NCBI GenBank assembly: GCA_913058555.1
Contig: CAJXRJ010000455.1
Coordinates: 1-6,282, forward strand
From: an uncultured bacterium
Lineage (GTDB): Bacteria; Planctomycetota; UBA1135; GCA-002686595
Reading direction: 5' to 3'
DNA: 6,282 nucleotides
The notes beneath the pieces are model-generated. The model searched no databases and was not told where the DNA came from. It was given only the letters and a program-made list of their open reading frames with translations. The position numbers and the translations under genes were made by a program. Positions 1-6,282 of this stretch are shown one piece after another; position 1 is the stretch's first letter, and every line of letters starts with the position of its first letter.

Positions 1-2
1 AT

Positions 3-2627
3 GGCCTCGAGGCGTGCGGGGAAAGGCTCGAGGCCATGGAAGCGGAGCTCACCGCAAAGCTCGAGCACACCGAAGAGGCCCTCGGCGAAGTCACCGCGGC
101 GCGGGAAGCCCTCGCGGCGTCCAGCGCCGATGAGATCGCCGCACTCAAGACCGAGCTTGAGGCCCTGCGTCCGATCCCGGAGGCCCTCGAGTCCGTGCGC
201 ATCGAGCTCGAGATGACCCGCGAGGAGCGGGACGAACTGCTCGAATCGACCACCGCGGAAATCGTCACCCTCCAGGCCCGCGTGGCCGAACTGGAGCCGT
301 TCCAGCCCATGGCAGAAGAGCGCGGCGAGGCCCTCGCCGAGCTCGAGGGCCGCTTCGCAAGCCTCACAGGCGACTCCCACACGGAGATCGGCTCGCTCCA
401 GGCCCGCGTCGCTGAGCTGGAGCCGTTCCAGCCCATGGCGGAGGAGCGCGGCGAGGCCCTCGCCGAACTCCAAGACCGCTTCGCAAGCCTCACCAGCGAC
501 TCCGAGGGGGAGATTGAGGCTCTCCGCAGCCGCCTCGGGGAGCTGGAGCCGCTGCCGTCGCGCCTGGCCGCCACCGAGGAAGCGCTCGCCGAGGTGCGAG
601 ACGCGAAACGCACGGCCGACACCGACTCGGCGCGCAGGATCGCGGAGCTCGAAAGCCAGGTGATGGGTCTCTCCCCGATTCCCGACCAGCTCGAGGCGAC
701 CGCCGCGAGCCTCGCCGAGGTGCGCGACGCCAAGGCCAAGCTCGAGCGCGAATCGTCCGACCAGATTGCCCAGCTCATGGAGCGCTTGATGGAGCTGGAG
801 CCCGTTCCGGCTCAGCTCACCAAGACCTCAGACGCGCTTTCTGTTGAACGCAAGGCGAAGGCCGAACTGGAGCGTCAAACGGCGGACGAGATCAGCGAGC
901 TACGGACCCGCCTCGCCGCGCTGGAGCCGATCCCGGCCCAACTTGAGGAGACCGCCGACGAGCTCGGCGCCGTGCGCCGCGCCAAGGAGGACCTGGAGCG
1001 GGAAACCGAACTTGAGATCTCGACCCTGCGGGCCCGCGTGGAGGAACTGAGCCCCGTGCCCGCCTCCCTCGAACGCACGGTCGGCGAACTCACCGCCCTG
1101 CGCGAAGAGCGCGACCGGATGGTGAAAGCCAGCAGCGAAGAGATCTCTGAGCTGCGCATTCGACTGGCCACCCTGGAGCCCCTCGAGCCCCGGCTTGAGG
1201 ATCGCGAAGGGGAATTGGCGCGGGTCCGCGAAGAACTCAGCGCCGCCCAGGAGGAGTCCCGCAGGACCATCCATAACCTCGAGAAGCGCGTCGCCTCCCT
1301 CGAGCCGGTGCCCGCAGAGCTGGACGCCACGGCGAAGGAGCTCGAAACGGCAAAGGCCCGTCTCAAGGAACTCGAGCCACTCGTGCCACGCCTGGCCCGT
1401 GTGGAGACGGAACTCGAGGCCCAGACGGCCAAGAACGAGGCGCTCCAGGCGGACTCGACGAACCGCATTGGCACCCTCCAAGGCAAAGTCGGCGAGCTCG
1501 AGCCCCTGCGCGTGGAGATCGCCCAGCGCGACGGCGAGCTGCGGGTTCTCCGGGAACGCGTCGCCGAGCTCGAACCAGTGCCCGTCGCGCTCCAGGAGCG
1601 CGAGACGGAGCTGGCGGAGGTCAAGTCCACGGGCGAACGCGAAACACGCGAGCGTGAAGGGCGGATCCAAGCCCTCGAGAAACGCCTGGCGGATCTCGAA
1701 GGCGCCGACGAGGAGCTGCAGGAAACCAAGAAGGAGATCGCGGACCTTCGCAAAGAGGTCAACCGCGAAGGCCGTGAGCTCCAGCAGCGCTCGAAGCGGC
1801 TGGAAACGGCCCAGTCCAACGTCGAAGAACGCAAGCGCGAGATTCAGACCCTCCGCTCGCGAATGGCGGAGCTCCAATCCGCCCAGAAGGCGGACCAGCG
1901 CAAGGCCCATGAGCTGAACAGCGCCGTTTCACGCCTGGAGACCAAGCTGAAGAGCACTGGTCTGAAGCTCGAGGAGCAGACCGCCAAGCTGAACGAGACC
2001 AAGCGCGAGCTCATCCAGTCGCGCAAGGACGCCGCAGCCGCCCAGCGCCTTGCGGCCAAGGCCGCGCCGAAGGCGGCGGCACCCACAAAGGCACCGCCCG
2101 CCAAGGCCGCTGAGACCAACACTTCCGCAGCTTCCGCGTCTGGTGCCAAGAACGCGCCAGCTGCCGCAAAAGCCAAGGCGAGCCCCAAGGCCAAAGCAGC
2201 CGCCAAACCCGCTGCGAAGTCCGCCGCCGCCAAATCTTCCGCCGCGAAGAGCAAGGCCAAGGCCGGCGCTGCGGACTCGATTCAGGTCAAGGAGCTGAAG
2301 CCGCATCCTCGAAAGGCTGCTGCGAAGCAGGAAGTCGAGAAGGCAGCCCCCGCCCGCGCCGCGTCGAAGAAGAAGGCCACCAAGAAGAAGGCGACTCGCA
2401 AGCGCGCGGCGACGGACAACCTCAAGCTCATCAGCGGCATTGGGCCGAGCTTTGAGACCCAGCTCCACGAGGCGGGCGTCCGACGCTTTGAGCAGCTGGC
2501 GGAGATGTCCGCTGCGCGTCTTGCCAAGCTAGCGGACAAGATCGGCGTTCCCCTGGATCGCATCAAGAACGACAAGTGGGTGGAGAAGGCGAAGAAACTC
2601 GCCAAGGCCGCCAAGCAGACCGCTTAG
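3..2627 (+). CDS. Large coiled-coil repeat protein with Lys/Ala-rich tail and C-terminal helix-hairpin-helix domain (5' partial)
   Basis: Role not established; I infer a structural, DNA-binding rod protein. Residues here count from the ATG at 36. Residues 2-553 are tandem 42-residue units (some 24) starting LEPxP, rich in Glu, Leu, Arg and Ala. Residues 554-670 are a Pro-free charged coiled coil. Residues 673-793 are Ala/Lys/Pro-rich, resembling bacterial histone-H1-like tails, ending in KKKATKKKATRKR. Residues 794-863 form a helix-hairpin-helix domain with the core ISGIGP, like the small HhH domains often annotated as flap-endonuclease-like; such domains bind DNA, and no nuclease residues are evident. 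There is no signal peptide or membrane segment, so it is probably cytoplasmic. The frame is open, with GC-rich third positions, to the left edge, and the repeat is already in phase at 39, so I think the true start lies upstream. ATG 36 with AAAGG 9 bases before it is the alternative. Confidence 0.85.
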   Translation, partial: GLEACGERLEAMEAELTAKLEHTEEALGEVTAAREALAASSADEIAALKTELEALRPIPEALESVRIELEMTREERDELLESTTAEIVTLQARVAELEPFQPMAEERGEALAELEGRFASLTGDSHTEIGSLQARVAELEPFQPMAEERGEALAELQDRFASLTSDSEGEIEALRSRLGELEPLPSRLAATEEALAEVRDAKRTADTDSARRIAELESQVMGLSPIPDQLEATAASLAEVRDAKAKLERESSDQIAQLMERLMELEPVPAQLTKTSDALSVERKAKAELERQTADEISELRTRLAALEPIPAQLEETADELGAVRRAKEDLERETELEISTLRARVEELSPVPASLERTVGELTALREERDRMVKASSEEISELRIRLATLEPLEPRLEDREGELARVREELSAAQEESRRTIHNLEKRVASLEPVPAELDATAKELETAKARLKELEPLVPRLARVETELEAQTAKNEALQADSTNRIGTLQGKVGELEPLRVEIAQRDGELRVLRERVAELEPVPVALQERETELAEVKSTGERETREREGRIQALEKRLADLEGADEELQETKKEIADLRKEVNREGRELQQRSKRLETAQSNVEERKREIQTLRSRMAELQSAQKADQRKAHELNSAVSRLETKLKSTGLKLEEQTAKLNETKRELIQSRKDAAAAQRLAAKAAPKAAAPTKAPPAKAAETNTSAASASGAKNAPAAAKAKASPKAKAAAKPAAKSAAAKSSAAKSKAKAGAADSIQVKELKPHPRKAAAKQEVEKAAPARAASKKKATKKKATRKRAATDNLKLISGIGPSFETQLHEAGVRRFEQLAEMSAARLAKLADKIGVPLDRIKNDKWVEKAKKLAKAAKQTA
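39..1694 (+). repeat. In-frame tandem array of 126-bp (42-aa) units with two 72-bp short units
   Basis: Unit starts fall at 39, 165, 291, 417, 543, 669, 795, 921, 1047 and 1173, each exactly 126 bp apart. Then come a 72-bp unit at 1299, a full unit at 1371, a 72-bp unit at 1497, a full unit at 1569 and a degenerate junction (LEG) at 1695. The typical unit begins LEP[IVLF]P, continues with a charged helix containing T/R-x-x-x-L-A-E-V-R, and ends E-I-x-x-L-x-x-R-[VL]-x-E. The unit at 39 has lost the prolines. Forty-two residues equal six heptads, which suits a coiled coil, while the paired prolines at every unit start should kink it regularly. Confidence 0.85.
2052..2414 (+). other. Region encoding Ala/Lys/Pro-rich H1-like low-complexity tail
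   Basis: This part of the coiled-coil gene encodes about 120 residues dominated by Ala and Lys, with Pro and Ser. Short AAK, KAA and AKS motifs recur, and a dense basic cluster (KKKATKKKATRKR) sits just before the HhH domain. The composition is that of bacterial H1/Hc1-like and AlgP-like tails, which bind DNA non-specifically. It is inside the gene, not a separate one. Such low-complexity DNA is prone to in-frame length change. Confidence 0.8.
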
Positions 2628-2635
2628 CGACGGAA

Positions 2636-2658
2636 GCCCGGGCAGGGTCTGCCCCGGC
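2636..2658 (+). terminator. Possible stem-loop after the coiled-coil gene
   Basis: GCCCGGGCAG (2636-2645) pairs with CTGCCCCGGC (2649-2658) except for one C-C mismatch, around a three-base loop, nine bases after the TAG stop. No T-tract follows, so it is a weak or Rho-assisted terminator at best. It could instead be a 3' end-stabilising hairpin or chance pairing in GC-rich DNA. Confidence 0.3.
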
Positions 2659-2714
2659 ACCGTTCCCCCAGTCCGGCCGGCCCGTCTGCTGGATTCGGCC
2701 CCCAGACGCTCCGC

Positions 2715-2720
2715 GGAGGA
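2715..2720 (+). promoter_or_regulatory. Ribosome binding site of the sulfatase gene
   Basis: GGAGGA lies five bases before ATG 2726, a near-ideal Shine-Dalgarno match. It decides the start: an in-frame ATG at 2576 would overlap the end of the coiled-coil gene by 52 bases and would add 50 residues before the putative signal peptide. Confidence 0.75.
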
Positions 2721-2725
2721 TCGTC

Positions 2726-4336
2726 ATGAATCCCCATTGCTCGGGCATTGAACCCCGTGACGGCGGCGAAGACGCGGCACGGCCTACGTTGACGGGCCCC
2801 GCGCCCTCGCCGGTTCTTCTCTGGATAGGCGCCCTCGCCTCGTGCGCGACGGGCTCCGCTCCCACCGCAGCCCCCCTGCCCAGCGGCGAGCCCGAGCGGC
2901 CGCCCAACGTCGTCCTGATCTACGGCGACGACGTTGGTTTTGGGGACGTGGGTGCCTACGGCGCCGAGTTGATCCCCACGCCGAACCTCGACCGGCTGGC
3001 CGGGGAGGGGCGAGTCTTCACGGACGGGCACTGCACCGCGGCAACGTGCACCCCGTCGCGCTTCTCGCTCCTGAGCGGGGAGCACGGATTCCGAAGCGGC
3101 GTCCGGATCCTACGGCCCAACGCGCCCCTGACGATCCCCACGGACGCCCTGACGCTGCCCAGGGTCTTCCAACAGGCGGGCTACCACACCGGCATCGTCG
3201 GCAAGTGGCACCTCGGCCTCGGCGCCAAGGGCGAGCCCGTCGACTGGAATGGCGATGTGAAGCCGGGGCCCCTTGAGGTGGGCTTTGACGAGTGCTTCTT
3301 GCTGCCGTCCACCAACGACCGGGTGCCGTGTGTCTATCTGGATGGGCACCGAGTCGTGGGCCTCGATCCAGCCGACCCTCTGCATGTCGGTGACCCAGCG
3401 AAAGCGCCCGCCGAGAGCACCCGCTACCCGGACGGTCGCAGGACTCCGGAAGCCATGACGTACTACGCAAGCACCCACGGCCACAACCAGAGCGTCATCG
3501 GTGGGATCGGACGCATTGGCCAAATGGCGGGGGGCGCTGCGGCGCTTTGGAACGACGAGACCATGGCGGACGTCTTCGTGGATGAGGCGCGGGAGTTCAT
3601 CTCTGCCCACCGGGAGCGGCCGTTCTTTCTGTTCTTCTCGTCCCAGGACATCCACGTGCCGCGCACGCCCCACCCAAGGTTCCAAGGCAAGAGCGCCTTG
3701 GGCTACCGCGGGGATGCCATGGTGCAACTCGACTGGTGCGTCGGCGAGCTGCTCAAGACCCTTGAAGAACAGGGACTCGCGGAGGACACGATCGTCATCT
3801 TCTCCAGCGACAACGGCCCCGTCTATGACGACGGGTACGACGACGGCACGACCGTAGAAACAAGCCAGGAGGAGGTCGACCGAGGGCACGATGGCTCGGG
3901 CCCGTACCGCGGCGGCAAGTACCAGATCTATGAGGGCGGCACCCGCGTCCCCCTCATCGTGAGGTGGCCTGGCCGCATCGAACCCGGCCGCTCCACGGCG
4001 CTGGTCACTCAGATCGACCTCCTTGCGTCCTTCGCTAGCTCCCTCGACGTCGACCTCCCAGAAGGGCAAGCGATCGACAGCCAGGACCGCTGGGACGCGT
4101 TCTTTGGGGCGGACCCCGTCGGTGCCCCATATATCCTCGAGGAAGCGGGGACGCTGGCCGTGCGCGAAGGACGGTGGAAGCTCGTCTCGCGCAAGAACGG
4201 GAAGGACGAGCTGTACGACCTCGCAGCCGACACGGGGGAAGAGACCAACGTCGCAGCGAACTTTCCCGACGTGGCGATACGCCTACGGGGGCTCGTCGAC
4301 GGCGCGCGGAAGGTCGGGCTCCGGCGGTCACGCTAG
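2726..4336 (+). CDS. Family S1 sulfatase (arylsulfatase-type), putative lipoprotein, 536 aa
   Basis: Hydrolyses sulfate esters from an unknown substrate, in this setting probably a sulfated polysaccharide or aromatic sulfate, outside the cytoplasm. The signature C-T-P-S-R has its Cys at residue 108, which family enzymes oxidise to the catalytic formylglycine. Expected ligands are visible: D68/D69 in YGDDVGFGD, K160 and H162 in GKWHLG, H310 in SQDIHVP, D362/N363 in SSDNGP and K398 in RGGKYQIYEGGTRVP. The C-terminus carries the usual ELYDLAADTGEETN segment, so the enzyme looks complete. A short hydrophobic stretch (about residues 30-38) ends in LASC with Cys40, a lipobox-like site, followed by an Ala/Pro/Ser/Gly linker; the preceding region is unusually long and weakly basic. 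ATG 2726 is chosen for its GGAGGA site. No maturase (FGE or anSME) gene is nearby, so one is expected elsewhere. It converges with the next gene and is not in an operon with it. Confidence 0.96.
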   Translation: MNPHCSGIEPRDGGEDAARPTLTGPAPSPVLLWIGALASCATGSAPTAAPLPSGEPERPPNVVLIYGDDVGFGDVGAYGAELIPTPNLDRLAGEGRVFTDGHCTAATCTPSRFSLLSGEHGFRSGVRILRPNAPLTIPTDALTLPRVFQQAGYHTGIVGKWHLGLGAKGEPVDWNGDVKPGPLEVGFDECFLLPSTNDRVPCVYLDGHRVVGLDPADPLHVGDPAKAPAESTRYPDGRRTPEAMTYYASTHGHNQSVIGGIGRIGQMAGGAAALWNDETMADVFVDEAREFISAHRERPFFLFFSSQDIHVPRTPHPRFQGKSALGYRGDAMVQLDWCVGELLKTLEEQGLAEDTIVIFSSDNGPVYDDGYDDGTTVETSQEEVDRGHDGSGPYRGGKYQIYEGGTRVPLIVRWPGRIEPGRSTALVTQIDLLASFASSLDVDLPEGQAIDSQDRWDAFFGADPVGAPYILEEAGTLAVREGRWKLVSRKNGKDELYDLAADTGEETNVAANFPDVAIRLRGLVDGARKVGLRRSR

Positions 4337-4390
4337 GGAGCTGCCCCCTGGGCGTCGGCCCCCCACGCACTTTGGCTCCGGCAAAATGAA

Positions 4391-4432
4391 AGCCCGGCCC
4401 GCAAACCCCGTGGAGGGCATGCGGGCCGGGCT
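4391..4432. terminator. Bidirectional intrinsic terminator between convergent genes
   Basis: AGCCCGGCCCGC (4391-4402) and GCGGGCCGGGCT (4421-4432) are perfect 12-base inverted repeats around an 18-base loop. The hairpin sits about midway between the two stop codons, 54 bp after the sulfatase stop and 49 bp from the stop of the - strand gene. Read on the - strand the stem is followed by TTCATTTT, a reasonable U-rich tail. On the + strand only CTTT follows, so termination should be stronger for the - strand gene. Confidence 0.85.
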
Positions 4433-4481
4433 CTTTCCGTGTGGGTTGGTGGGAAGCGCCTTGCGGGCCCCCTGCCCCCCA

Positions 4482-5819
4482 TCACTTACCGTCGATCGGG
4501 ACGTTGCCCGCAACGATCCAGGCAGCGCTCTGGATGGTGGGGTCGAGGGTCACGGTGTCGTCGTACATGCGCCAGGAGCCTTCGGGGTAGGCCGCGAGGT
4601 CCTGGGGGTTCAGGACCTTACGGGCGGCGAAGCGCGAGCCGTTCGGGTCGTTGTAGTCGCTGATCCGGCGGATCTGACCACCGAGCCAGTTGAAGCGGCG
4701 GATGCTTCCGCACTGACCGCCGTCGGCGTCCTGAAGGGCGACGTGGAGAATGCCCTTGCTGTCGCAATCCATGGCGCGAATCGCGACGTAGGACGAGGGG
4801 GTCCACAGGGTGGTGTCGACGGTGCCGTCGGCGGAGGTGCGACCCATTTCGGTCGAAGTCGCGGCGTACACCTCACCGAACTGACCCACGGTGATGTCCA
4901 CGAGGTCTGCGAATGCAACGGGGAGGGGCAACAGGCTGTCCTGAAGGGTGCCGCCGGCGGGGTCGCCGTTGACGTCGAGGCGCAGGATCGAGCCGCCATT
5001 CAGGTCGGTCGGCACCAGGGTTTCCCCTTCATCGCTCATGGCGATCCGGTCCGACCAAAGGGCGGTACCGAGGTCGGGAGCAGCGAAGCTCGCCACTTCG
5101 TTCAGGTCGCGATCGTAGCGTACGAGAGCGTCCGTGAGGGTCGCCGCCGTGCGGGTCGCGGTGACGGCGCCACCGGGCGCGGCCGCAAGGCCTTGGATTT
5201 TGTAGGGAAGCGTGACCTCCATGCCGCGGGTGCCGGAGCGATCCGCGCGCGCGAAGACCTGGGGCGCCGCCGCTCCGCCGATACGCTCGGCGATGAAGAG
5301 GTCTTCGCCGCTCACGGCCAGGCGGGCAAAGACAAGGTCATTGTCCGTACCAGCGATGACTTCCGTGACCGTCAAGGCCGTTCCTGCCGTGAGGACTTCC
5401 AAGTTGAGGGTGCCGACGTTCAGGAAAGCGTCTGACGCCTCCAGGACGTAGGAGCCGACGTCGCCGGCGATGAACCGAACGGCATCGGGGGCCGGCAGCT
5501 CGACGAGCGCGCCATCGACGTTCGTCGAGAGCATCCAGTTCGAGATCGTCGCGGGGGCTCCGTTGAGCAGGCTCGCCGAGATGTCAGAGAGCTGTCCCTC
5601 GCGAATCGTTCCGAGCTGTGAGCTGAAGTTGAAATCACCGGTCGTACCGGTTCCGCCGCCGGCGCCCGTGGCGCCGTCGTCATGGGAGTGGCAGCTTGCG
5701 CCAAAGGAGATCGCCAGGCCCGCGGCCAAGACCGTGAGAGAGGGGGCGGGGCGGGAGAAGGCCAAACCTTCGGAGCCGGGCTCCTCAGAATGTTGCAGGG
5801 CGTTCAAGAGTCGTCGCAT
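4482..5819 (-). CDS. Secreted putative lipoprotein with Ig-like and beta-propeller-like regions, 445 aa, unrecognised family
   Basis: Function unknown. An N-terminal MRR, a hydrophobic stretch (about residues 28-39) and GASC with Cys43 read as a lipoprotein signal peptide, though Gly at -3 is not the usual lipobox Leu. A short His/Asp then Gly/Thr linker follows. Residues 62-150 have beta-strand-like, Ig-fold-like composition. From about 155 to the end, a motif of hydrophobics, then G-E/G-x, then a strand recurs near residues 167, 208, 258, 306, 347 and 404 (for example DITVGQFGEVYAAT and IRAMDCDSKGILHVAL). Six copies 41-57 residues apart suggest a six-bladed NHL- or SMP-30-like propeller. 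Cys352 and Cys370 could form a disulfide. No catalytic motif is visible, so binding or scaffolding is as likely as enzymatic activity. An in-frame ATG at 5903 would add 28 residues; I prefer 5819 for the signal peptide, although neither has a well-spaced Shine-Dalgarno site. Confidence 0.8.
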   Translation of the reverse strand: MRRLLNALQHSEEPGSEGLAFSRPAPSLTVLAAGLAISFGASCHSHDDGATGAGGGTGTTGDFNFSSQLGTIREGQLSDISASLLNGAPATISNWMLSTNVDGALVELPAPDAVRFIAGDVGSYVLEASDAFLNVGTLNLEVLTAGTALTVTEVIAGTDNDLVFARLAVSGEDLFIAERIGGAAAPQVFARADRSGTRGMEVTLPYKIQGLAAAPGGAVTATRTAATLTDALVRYDRDLNEVASFAAPDLGTALWSDRIAMSDEGETLVPTDLNGGSILRLDVNGDPAGGTLQDSLLPLPVAFADLVDITVGQFGEVYAATSTEMGRTSADGTVDTTLWTPSSYVAIRAMDCDSKGILHVALQDADGGQCGSIRRFNWLGGQIRRISDYNDPNGSRFAARKVLNPQDLAAYPEGSWRMYDDTVTLDPTIQSAAWIVAGNVPIDGK

Positions 5820-5975
5820 GATGGATTGGAGTGGGGCGTCCGGGGGAGGAGGCGTAAGGACGCGCCAGCGAAGATTACGCACCCGGCAGGGAGCGTGCCT
5901 CATCTCCGCCTGATATGGCTGTTAGTTGGGGAGCGAGAGTCTCACCCAGGATAGATGATCCCGTGTTCCGGGGAG

Positions 5976-6152
5976 TTTGGGGCCTTCTTGGGACTGAGAA
6001 AAGCGGGCACGGGGCCCCAATCCGAGCGGGCAGCCGCAGAGGGGCCCCAGAGGGCGGAGTGGCGCCGCAGCGCTCCCCACTCCGATTCCGTCTCGGAGAG
6101 AGATACGGGGCCCACTTTCAGGGTCTTCTGGGGCGTTTCGAAGAACGGACGG
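5976..6152 (+). repeat. Imperfect direct repeat, two ~37-base copies 140 bp apart
   Basis: Copy 1 (5976-6012) and copy 2 (6116-6152) share the order TTT, GGG, TTCT, TGGG/GGGG, GAA/GAGAA, CGG and ACGG, with small gaps. The match is by eye and moderate. It could be the remnant of an intergenic repeat or coincidence in G-rich sequence. Confidence 0.3.
6055..6098. other. Possible mutually exclusive hairpins in the non-coding right end
   Basis: CGGAGTGG (6055-6062) is fully complementary to CCACTCCG (6077-6084), an 8-bp stem with a 14-base loop. CTCCGA (6080-6085) is fully complementary to TCGGAG (6093-6098), a 6-bp stem with a 7-base loop. The two share bases 6080-6084, so only one can form at a time. 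No gene just downstream explains a regulatory switch, and short stems are expected by chance in such DNA. Confidence 0.3.
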
Positions 6153-6282
6153 TCAGCGGACGCCACTCCAGCCACGGGGCCAGTGGCCAACGAAGTCCGC
6201 CTTGGGCTACGGTGACGAACGTGCCCCCCCCTCGGGCGGAATCCAGTGCCTCGACCTGAGGGGTCCCCGCCCAATCCTTCAC

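Larger units (their letters stand above)
5820..6282. other. No supported gene; 5' region of the lipoprotein gene and unassigned GC-rich DNA
   Basis: Open frames of up to 114 codons occur on both strands, but their products are Arg/Gly/Pro/Ser-rich, overlap one another and show no recognisable domain, so I treat them as chance frames. Positions 5905-5960 are somewhat less GC-rich and probably hold the - strand promoter, but I cannot pick a convincing -35/-10 pair. Three GGGGCCC boxes (6011, 6041, 6107), several G-runs, an 8-base C-run (6224-6231) and possible hairpins are present. The right part may be non-coding or belong to something beyond the edge. Confidence 0.6.

Noticed and set aside
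39..1694. CRISPR-like or other non-coding tandem array suggested by the 126-bp period
   Set aside because: Units are diverged at the DNA level, keep an open frame and codon-phase differences, and encode a heptad-type protein repeat; there are no conserved short repeats with unique spacers.
875..1910. Two long - strand open frames (319 and 336 codons) across the coiled-coil repeat
   Set aside because: Products are repetitive Ser/Arg- or Leu/Gly-rich shadows of the repeat; the + strand frame has consistent 42-residue units and a recognisable C-terminal domain.
2576..2725. N-terminal extension of the sulfatase to ATG 2576
   Set aside because: It would overlap the coiled-coil gene's end, lacks a signal-like sequence, and ATG 2726 has a strong GGAGGA site at good spacing.
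4023..5435. A 470-codon + strand open frame running antisense to the lipoprotein gene
   Set aside because: It starts inside the sulfatase gene, crosses the terminator hairpin, and its product has no domain or sensible start. The - strand frame has a signal peptide and regular blade motifs. Long antisense frames are common in GC-rich genes.
5820..5903. 28-residue N-terminal extension of the lipoprotein to ATG 5903
   Set aside because: Not excluded, but it would bury the signal peptide behind a 55-residue leader; the GGCGGAG before it abuts the ATG with no spacer, leaving only a weak AGG at workable distance.
5915..6274. Overlapping open frames of 86-114 codons on both strands at the right end
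   Set aside because: They overlap in several frames, have Arg/Gly/Pro/Ser-biased products without domains, and cover G-rich repeat-like DNA.

Overview
The window is GC-rich (about two thirds by eye), gene-dense bacterial DNA. It carries three protein genes and about 0.4 kb without a supported gene. The mix of an exported S1-family sulfatase, another lipoprotein-type secreted protein and a long coiled-coil protein with a histone-H1-like Lys/Ala tail would suit a high-GC member of the Planctomycetota/PVC group. That placement is inference from gene content; no marker gene is present to prove it.

Region 1 (3-2627, + strand) is the 3' part of a large coiled-coil gene whose frame is open to the left edge. 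Most of the rod is built from a phase-locked 42-residue (126-bp) repeat beginning Leu-Glu-Pro-x-Pro, with two 24-residue short units near its end. A Pro-free coiled coil, an Ala/Lys-rich tail and a C-terminal helix-hairpin-helix domain follow. The layout suggests a filament or tether that binds DNA with its C-terminus.

Region 2 (2726-4336, + strand) is a complete sulfatase with the C-T-P-S-R formylglycine site, the expected metal and sulfate ligands, a clear Shine-Dalgarno site and a lipobox-like N-terminus. Region 3 (4482-5819, - strand) is a secreted, probably lipid-anchored protein of unrecognised family, with an Ig-like N-terminal part and what reads as a six-bladed beta-propeller. Regions 2 and 3 converge on a perfect 12-bp inverted repeat (4391-4432), a good shared bidirectional terminator, so they are separate transcription units.

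The right end (5820-6282) has no gene I can support. It holds the putative 5' region of the - strand gene, a G-rich imperfect direct repeat and possible alternative hairpins. No mobile element, CRISPR array, tRNA or rRNA was seen. I found no clear multi-gene system: the most unusual item is the repeat-built coiled-coil/H1-tail/HhH protein, followed by the propeller lipoprotein.
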